Shown: positions 59,248 through 64,000 of the stretch, piece by piece
How positions within the stretch are numbered: the stretch's first letter is position 1
Layout of the letters: each line of letters starts with the position of its first letter
NCBI RefSeq assembly: GCF_023156235.1
Contig: NZ_JAKZAI010000006.1
Location: forward strand, 1 to 64,000
DNA: 64,000 bases
Source: Marinobacter goseongensis
GTDB taxonomy: Bacteria > Pseudomonadota > Gammaproteobacteria > Pseudomonadales > Oleiphilaceae
Reading direction: 5' to 3'
The notes under the pieces: generated by a model
The model's database searches: none
What the model saw: the letters and a program-made list of their open reading frames with translations, nothing else
What the model was told of the DNA's origin: nothing
Program-made: the position numbers and the translations under genes

Positions 59248-61485
59248 ATGGTAAAAGTTCGGGAAGACTACGCCGTCACAGGAGACGGCCAGATCGACAT
59301 CGAGCGGTGGGTGCGGCAGATCGAGTCGCAAATCCACCTGGAGAACGTTGATCAGTTCCGTCGCGCCTGCGAGACGGCCGCCGAGATTGACCTGCAGGCG
59401 TTCCGCGAAGACCGCCTGTGGGCCGAGGGCGCCAGCAGTTTCCGCACCGGGATCGAAATGGCTCAGGTGCTGGCGGAACTGCACATGGATCAGGCCAGCC
59501 TGGTGGCGGCCATACTGTATCGCGCGGTGCGTGAGGAGCGCGTGCCCCTGGAGACGATCCGCAAGGAGTTCGGGGACGAGGTCGCCGAGCTGATCAACGG
59601 TGTTCAGCAGATGGCGGCGATTTCCTCCATCCACCACCCGCTCAAGGGCAATGTGCTGGGGCAGAGCGAGGGCCAGCTCGACAATGTCCGCAAGATGCTG
59701 GTGACCATGATCGACGACGTTCGCGTGGCGTTGATCAAACTGGCGGAACGTACCTGCGCGATCCGGGCAGTCAAGGATGGCTCAGAAGAAAAGCGCATGC
59801 GGGTGGCACGGGAGGTGTTCGATATCTATGCGCCTCTGGCCCATCGGCTGGGCATCGGTCACATCAAGTGGGAGCTGGAAGACCTGTCTTTCCGCTACCT
59901 GCACGGTTCCGCGTACAAAAAAATCGCCAAGCTGCTGGATGAAAAGCGCCTGGACCGCGAGAGCTACATCCGGCGGGTGATCGACACCCTGAAAACCGAA
60001 CTCAAGAACTTCGGCATTGAAGGCGAGCTGTCCGGGCGGGCCAAGCACATCTACAGTATCTGGCGGAAAATGCGCCGCAAGGGCATCGATTTCTCCCAGG
60101 TCTATGATGTCCGTGCGGTGCGGGTACTGGTGCCGGAGGTGCGGGACTGCTACGCCGCGCTGGGCATTGTCCACACCCTGTGGCGCCACATTCCCAATGA
60201 ATTTGACGATTACATCGCCAACCCCAAGGAGAACGGCTACCAGTCCCTGCACACGGCGGTGATTGGCCCGGAAGGCAAGGTGATGGAGGTGCAGATCCGC
60301 ACCCACAAGATGCACGAGGAAGCCGAGCTGGGGGTCTGTGCCCACTGGCTGTATAAGGGCACCGACAAGGGCAACCGCTCGACCGGGTACGACGCCAAGA
60401 TCAACTGGCTGCGCCAGGTGCTGGAATGGCAGGAAGAGCTGGGCGATCTGTCCGGCCTGGCGGATCACCTGAAGAGCGATGTGGCATCGGACCGGGTGTA
60501 CGTGTTCACGCCGGAGGGTCATGTGGTGGATTTACCCCAGGGCGCCACCCCGGTGGATTTCGCCTACCGGGTGCACACTGAGGTCGGCCATGCCTGCCGG
60601 GGTGCGCGGGTCAATGCCCGCATCGTGCCACTGATCTATCCCCTCAAGACCGGGGACCAGATCTTTATCCTGACCTCCAACAACCCCGCACCCAGTCGCG
60701 ACTGGCTCAACCCCAGTCTGGGGTATATCCAGACCTCGCGGGCGCGGGCCAAGGTGACCCACTGGTTCAAGCAGCAGGATCGCGGCCGCAACATCATCGA
60801 TGGTCGGGCCATCCTGGAAGACGAGTTCCGGCGGCTATCCCTTTACGACGTCGACCTTGGCGATCTTGCCCGCAAGGTCAACTATCAGGATGCAGAGGAT
60901 ATGTTCGCGGCGGTCGGAGCCGGGGATCTGCGCCCGACCCACGTGGCCAATGTTGCCCAGCAGATGCTGGAGCCCAAGTCCGAGCAGCTGGACCTGAAGC
61001 TCACCGCCCAGCGCCGCAAACCGTACGACACCGAATCGGATATCCAGATTGTGGGCGTTGGCAAACTCAAAACTCAGGTGGCGAAGTGCTGTAAGCCGTT
61101 GCCGGGGGATGAGATCGGCGGCTACATCACCGTAGGGCGGGGTGTGACAGTGCACCGGCAGGACTGCATTACCTTCCTGAACCTGCGGGAGTTCGAACCG
61201 AACCGGATTATCGAGGTAAGCTGGGGTGGCCGGCCAGCCTCGGTGTATCCCGTGGATGTGGAAATTGAAGCCTATGATCGCTCCGGGCTGCTGCGGGATA
61301 TCACCCAGGTGCTGTCCTCGTCCAAAAGCGATGTGCTGTCGCTGAACACGCTCAGCAACAAGGACGAGAATACGGCCACCATGACGGTAACCGTGGAAAT
61401 CTCGAGCCTGGAACAGCTGGCCCGGCTGCTGGCCCAGATTCGTAATCTCCCCAACATCATTGATGTAAGGCGCAAGCGCGGATGA
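59248..61485 (+). CDS. relA: GTP pyrophosphokinase RelA
   Basis: A 745-residue ribosome-activated (p)ppGpp synthetase. Start chosen at ATG 59248 (MVKVREDYAVTGDG), which aligns with other RelA starts; ATG 59212 adds 12 residues. The N-terminal hydrolase-like domain lacks the HD pair (ILYRAVREERVPLETI), as in other RelA. The synthetase shows DVRAVRVLV and EFDDYIANPKENGYQSLHT (the ExDD type). TGS, the CCKPLPGDEIGGYIT zinc-finger region and an ACT domain (IEAYDRSGLLRDITQVL) follow. It overlaps mazG by four bases. Confidence 0.95.
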   Translation: MVKVREDYAVTGDGQIDIERWVRQIESQIHLENVDQFRRACETAAEIDLQAFREDRLWAEGASSFRTGIEMAQVLAELHMDQASLVAAILYRAVREERVPLETIRKEFGDEVAELINGVQQMAAISSIHHPLKGNVLGQSEGQLDNVRKMLVTMIDDVRVALIKLAERTCAIRAVKDGSEEKRMRVAREVFDIYAPLAHRLGIGHIKWELEDLSFRYLHGSAYKKIAKLLDEKRLDRESYIRRVIDTLKTELKNFGIEGELSGRAKHIYSIWRKMRRKGIDFSQVYDVRAVRVLVPEVRDCYAALGIVHTLWRHIPNEFDDYIANPKENGYQSLHTAVIGPEGKVMEVQIRTHKMHEEAELGVCAHWLYKGTDKGNRSTGYDAKINWLRQVLEWQEELGDLSGLADHLKSDVASDRVYVFTPEGHVVDLPQGATPVDFAYRVHTEVGHACRGARVNARIVPLIYPLKTGDQIFILTSNNPAPSRDWLNPSLGYIQTSRARAKVTHWFKQQDRGRNIIDGRAILEDEFRRLSLYDVDLGDLARKVNYQDAEDMFAAVGAGDLRPTHVANVAQQMLEPKSEQLDLKLTAQRRKPYDTESDIQIVGVGKLKTQVAKCCKPLPGDEIGGYITVGRGVTVHRQDCITFLNLREFEPNRIIEVSWGGRPASVYPVDVEIEAYDRSGLLRDITQVLSSSKSDVLSLNTLSNKDENTATMTVTVEISSLEQLARLLAQIRNLPNIIDVRRKRG

Positions 61486-62324
61486 GCTACTCCATCGAGC
61501 ACCTCAAGCAACTGATGGCCCGGCTGCGGGATCCGGACACCGGGTGCCCCTGGGACATCAAACAGACCTTCGGCAGCATCGTGCCCCATACGCTGGAGGA
61601 GGCATACGAGGTGGCCGATGCCATTGATCGGGCCGATTTCCCGCACCTCGAGGATGAGCTGGGCGACTTGCTGTTTCAGGTGATTTTCTACGCCCGGATG
61701 GGGCAGGAGCAGGGGCACTTTGATTTCGATTCCGTGGTGGACAACCTGGTCCGCAAACTGATCCGTCGTCATCCCCATGTGTTCCCCAACGGCACCCTGG
61801 AAAGTCGGATTGATCCGGATAACCGCCCGGATGAGGCGTGGATCAAAGCCAGTTGGGAGCGCATCAAAGCCGAGGAGCGGGCCCTGGCCCCCAAGCCGGA
61901 GGCCGCACAAGCCAGCCTGCTGGATGGCATTGCCAGGACCCTGCCGGCCATGGCGCGTGCCGAAAAGCTGCAGAAGCGCGCCTCCAACCACGGTTTTGAC
62001 TGGCCCGATATCGAGCCGGTTTTTGACAAGCTGCATGAGGAAATCGACGAACTCAAGGAAGCCTGGCATGCGGCGCAGGCGGGCACCGGTCCTGCCGATG
62101 CGGTGGAAGACGAGCTCGGCGATCTGCTGTTTGTCTGTGTGAATCTGGGGCGTTTCACCAGGGTGAATCCAGAGCAGGCGCTGAACCGCACCAACCACAA
62201 ATTCGAGGCGCGATTCCGGGCGATCGAGCAGCGCCTCAACGACGAGGGTCGCCAATTCGATGACCAGTCCCTGGAGGCCCTGGATGCCATCTGGCAACAG
62301 GTGAAAGGCGTCGAAAAGCAATGA
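61482..62324 (+). CDS. mazG: Nucleoside triphosphate pyrophosphohydrolase MazG
   Basis: A 280-residue all-helical pyrophosphohydrolase with two MazG domains. The first has EEAYEVADAIDRADFPHLED and LGDLLFQVIFYARMGQE; the second has HEEIDELKEAWHAA and EDELGDLLFVCVNLGRF. Both metal-binding EExxE/ExxD sets look intact. It removes non-canonical NTPs and can lower (p)ppGpp. The ATG overlaps the relA stop, so the opposing activities are co-expressed. Confidence 0.95.
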   Translation: MSYSIEHLKQLMARLRDPDTGCPWDIKQTFGSIVPHTLEEAYEVADAIDRADFPHLEDELGDLLFQVIFYARMGQEQGHFDFDSVVDNLVRKLIRRHPHVFPNGTLESRIDPDNRPDEAWIKASWERIKAEERALAPKPEAAQASLLDGIARTLPAMARAEKLQKRASNHGFDWPDIEPVFDKLHEEIDELKEAWHAAQAGTGPADAVEDELGDLLFVCVNLGRFTRVNPEQALNRTNHKFEARFRAIEQRLNDEGRQFDDQSLEALDAIWQQVKGVEKQ

Positions 62325-62472
62325 AAACAAGGGCTGAGGCGGGACTTCGGTAAGTACAATCCGTTACCAATTTGTTGCACCGGACCCCGCTTCCTTCGAC
62401 TACACTTTCCTAAACGGCTGCACTGAAGCAGTGCGCCGTATGCCGTCGAGAAGATGCAGGAGTGAAGGCACC

Positions 62473-62817
62473 ATGAAGATAAAAGATCTGGTCAATTACT
62501 GGGATAAGCACGCACGGGGACGGTTGACCCGGGATGCCTATTTTACGGAGTTGTCTGACCAGCATCACAAGCGACTGGAAAAACTGGCCGCTCTTTACCC
62601 GATGAAATCGCCGCAGGACCTGATGCGGGACCTGATTTCCGCGTCCCTGGACGAGCTGGAAACCAGCTTCCCTTACGTCCAGGGCACCAAGGTCGTGGCG
62701 TATGACGAGGATGGCTTCGAGATCTATGAGGACCAGGGCATGACACCGCGCTTCGTCAGCCTGAGTCAGAAGCATATCCAGCGTCTCAAAGCCCGTCAGT
62801 TGGAGTCAGTCGCCTAA
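62473..62817 (+). CDS. Small protein with a helical N-terminal domain (paralogue of 62890-63123)
   Basis: A 114-residue protein of a family found near relA/mazG in Pseudomonas relatives; I know no proven function. Start at ATG 62473 (MKIKDLVNYWDKHARGRLTR). Residues 1-68 form the core, with KRLEKLAALYPMKSPQDLMR and DLISASLDELETSF; the pattern suits a ribbon-helix-helix-like or small helical fold. Residues 69-114 are a polar tail (VVAYDEDGFEIYEDQGMTPRF). The core is clearly related to the convergent gene at 62890-63123. Confidence 0.7.
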   Translation: MKIKDLVNYWDKHARGRLTRDAYFTELSDQHHKRLEKLAALYPMKSPQDLMRDLISASLDELETSFPYVQGTKVVAYDEDGFEIYEDQGMTPRFVSLSQKHIQRLKARQLESVA

Positions 62818-62847
62818 AAGCGCTGACGCCAACCGCTGTAAAGACAG

Positions 62848-62876
62848 GTCACAGGGTGGTGTTGCCACCCTGTGAC
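62848..62876. terminator. Long perfect hairpin between two convergent small genes
   Basis: GTCACAGGGTGG and CCACCCTGTGAC make a perfect 12-base stem around TGTTG. It lies 31 bases after one stop and 14 bases before the opposing stop. There is no T-run, so it would be a Rho-assisted or bidirectional stop, or an mRNA-stabilising structure. Confidence 0.5.
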
Positions 62877-62889
62877 GGACTTGCCTGCG

Positions 62890-63123
62890 TTACTTATCCT
62901 TCCCTTCCAGTTTTCCCTTTAACGGGGTCTGTCTGACCAGATCATCCAGGGCGGCTCCGATCATGTCGTTGAGAATGTCACTCTCGGTTCTGTCCGGGTA
63001 AAGGTCCGCCAGGGCAGCAACACGCGCGGCGTCCTCCAGCGGCAGTCGCAGGTTGTAGTCGTGGGTCCGCTCGACGTTTTCTTTCTTGCTTTCCCAGTGC
63101 TTGGGCAGATCGGTAACTTTCAT
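62890..63123 (-). CDS. Small protein, shorter paralogue of 62473-62817
   Basis: A 77-residue protein starting MKVTDLPKHWESKKENVERT. It aligns throughout with the first 68 residues of the neighbour: MK-DL--W starts, then AARVAALADLYPDRTESDIL against KRLEKLAALYPMKSPQDLM, then NDMIGAALDDLVRQTPL against RDLISASLDELETSFPY. It lacks the acidic C-terminal tail and ends in a Lys/Glu-rich stretch. Function unknown; duplication within this locus is the likely origin. It is divergent from ppc. Confidence 0.7.
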   Translation of the reverse strand: MKVTDLPKHWESKKENVERTHDYNLRLPLEDAARVAALADLYPDRTESDILNDMIGAALDDLVRQTPLKGKLEGKDK

Positions 63124-63206
63124 GAATTCTCCTTGCGACTACGGGCGTTAATCGTTATTAGTATCGTTAGTTTACTTCGCCTCCGTCAATTTAAAAGGAC
63201 GCCAAT

Positions 63207-64000
63207 GTGACAGAGCTACATCCCGATCTTCGAGAAAACGTGCGCATGCTGGGCGAATTGCTGGGCCAGAGCATCCGGCGCTACCCGGGGCAGGAATGTT
63301 TCGACCGCATTGAGGAAATTCGCGCCGCTGCGAAAGCCGATCGGCGCCAGGAAAGCGGATCCGGTCAGCGCCTGGTCAGTCTGCTCGGCAAGCTTGGTGA
63401 TGACGAGTTGTTGCCGGTCACCCGCGCCTTCAACCAGTTCCTCAATCTGGCTAATCTGGCGGAACAGTATCACGGTATACGCCGCAAGCGCGGTCATCAG
63501 TCAGACCTGATGGTGGAGTCATTCGGTGAGGTGTTCGAACGCCTGAAGGCCTCGGGCATCAGTGCGGCGGAGCTGCATCAACGGGTCGCGGACCTGCGTA
63601 TTGAGTTCGTGATGACCGCGCACCCCACCGAAGTGGCCCGTCGCACCCTGATCATGAAATACGACGAAATGTCCGATTGCCTGGCGCGCCTGGATCATGA
63701 TGATCTGATGCCGGCGGAGCGGGAGGAAGTCGTCTACCGCCTGGAGCAATTGATTGCCGAGGCCTGGCACACGGATGAAATTCGCCACGAGCGCCCCACC
63801 GCGGTGGACGAGGCAAAGTGGGGCTTTGCAGTGATCGAAAACAGTCTGTGGCAGGCGCTGCCGCGGTTCCTGAGAAGTCTCGATCTGTCGTTGTCGGAGG
63901 CCACCGGGAACGGGTTGCCTCTGGCTGTTGCACCGATCCGCATCGCCTCCTGGATGGGCGGTGACCGCGACGGTAACCCCAACGTGACCCACCAGGTGAC
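63207..64000 (+). CDS. ppc: Phosphoenolpyruvate carboxylase (5' part, runs off the window)
   Basis: The first about 264 residues of the enzyme that carboxylates PEP to oxaloacetate. GTG start at 63207 (VTELHPDLRENVRMLGELLG), followed by YHGIRRKRGHQSDLM, the first catalytic motif VMTAHPTEVARRTLI with the essential His, and SWMGGDRDGNPNVT at the very edge. The remaining roughly 600 residues lie outside the window. An AAGGAC ribosome site precedes the start. Confidence 0.95.
   Translation, partial: MTELHPDLRENVRMLGELLGQSIRRYPGQECFDRIEEIRAAAKADRRQESGSGQRLVSLLGKLGDDELLPVTRAFNQFLNLANLAEQYHGIRRKRGHQSDLMVESFGEVFERLKASGISAAELHQRVADLRIEFVMTAHPTEVARRTLIMKYDEMSDCLARLDHDDLMPAEREEVVYRLEQLIAEAWHTDEIRHERPTAVDEAKWGFAVIENSLWQALPRFLRSLDLSLSEATGNGLPLAVAPIRIASWMGGDRDGNPNVTHQV

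Overview
The window is a stretch of chromosome from a gammaproteobacterium, most likely Marinobacter or a close relative. I infer this from the gene orders ffh-rpsP-rimM-trmD-rplS, nadB-rpoE-mucABCD, lepA-lepB-rnc-era-recO-pdxJ and gacS/barA-cysM-rlmD-relA-mazG, which are Pseudomonas-like but joined differently, together with an ornithine-lipid acyltransferase pair and an RstAB-like two-component system. Most of the sequence is ordinary, GC-rich, tightly packed core genome.

Left edge (1 to about 3612) is accessory DNA. It starts with the terminal repeats of an IS21-type element lying inside the orfB of an IS3-family element. That IS3 element has in turn cut a coiled-coil gene. Next come a 265-base non-coding stretch with several hairpins, an overlapping two-gene operon (winged-helix/coiled-coil protein plus superfamily 2 helicase), and a divergent XRE regulator. 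The accessory block ends abruptly inside an aldo/keto reductase gene (tas-like) that has lost its N-terminal part. The regulator/helicase module is the best candidate here for an undescribed, probably defensive, system. No function is proven.

From 4.7 to 16.4 kb: a small exported protein, an acetyl-CoA hydrolase/transferase with an FKBP-type isomerase, olsB-olsA for ornithine lipids, a divergent RstA/RstB-like pair, glpK, and argF with an orphan iron-type ABC ATPase, then grxD. From 16.4 to 22.4 kb on the minus strand: a TonB-like protein, a DUF1631 protein, a Yip1-family protein, a CorC/CNNM transporter and a YpjD/CcsA-like protein.

From 22.5 to 36 kb on the plus strand: ffh, rpsP-rimM-trmD-rplS, xerD, dsbC, hom-thrC, recJ, prfB (with the classic programmed +1 frameshift), lysS and ung. 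From 36 to 40.3 kb on the minus strand: an HDOD protein, ygfZ, a ygfX-like gene, sdhE and nadB.

From 40.4 to 53.8 kb on the plus strand: the envelope-stress cluster rpoE-rseA-rseB-rseC-mucD, preceded by a recognisable sigma-E promoter; a CHASE-PAS-GGDEF-EAL protein; then lepA-lepB-DUF4845-rnc-era-recO-pdxJ. A BarA/GacS-type hybrid kinase (minus) is followed by cysM-rlmD-relA-mazG, two small paralogous proteins facing each other across a long hairpin, and the start of ppc, which runs off the right edge. I saw no tRNA, rRNA or CRISPR array.
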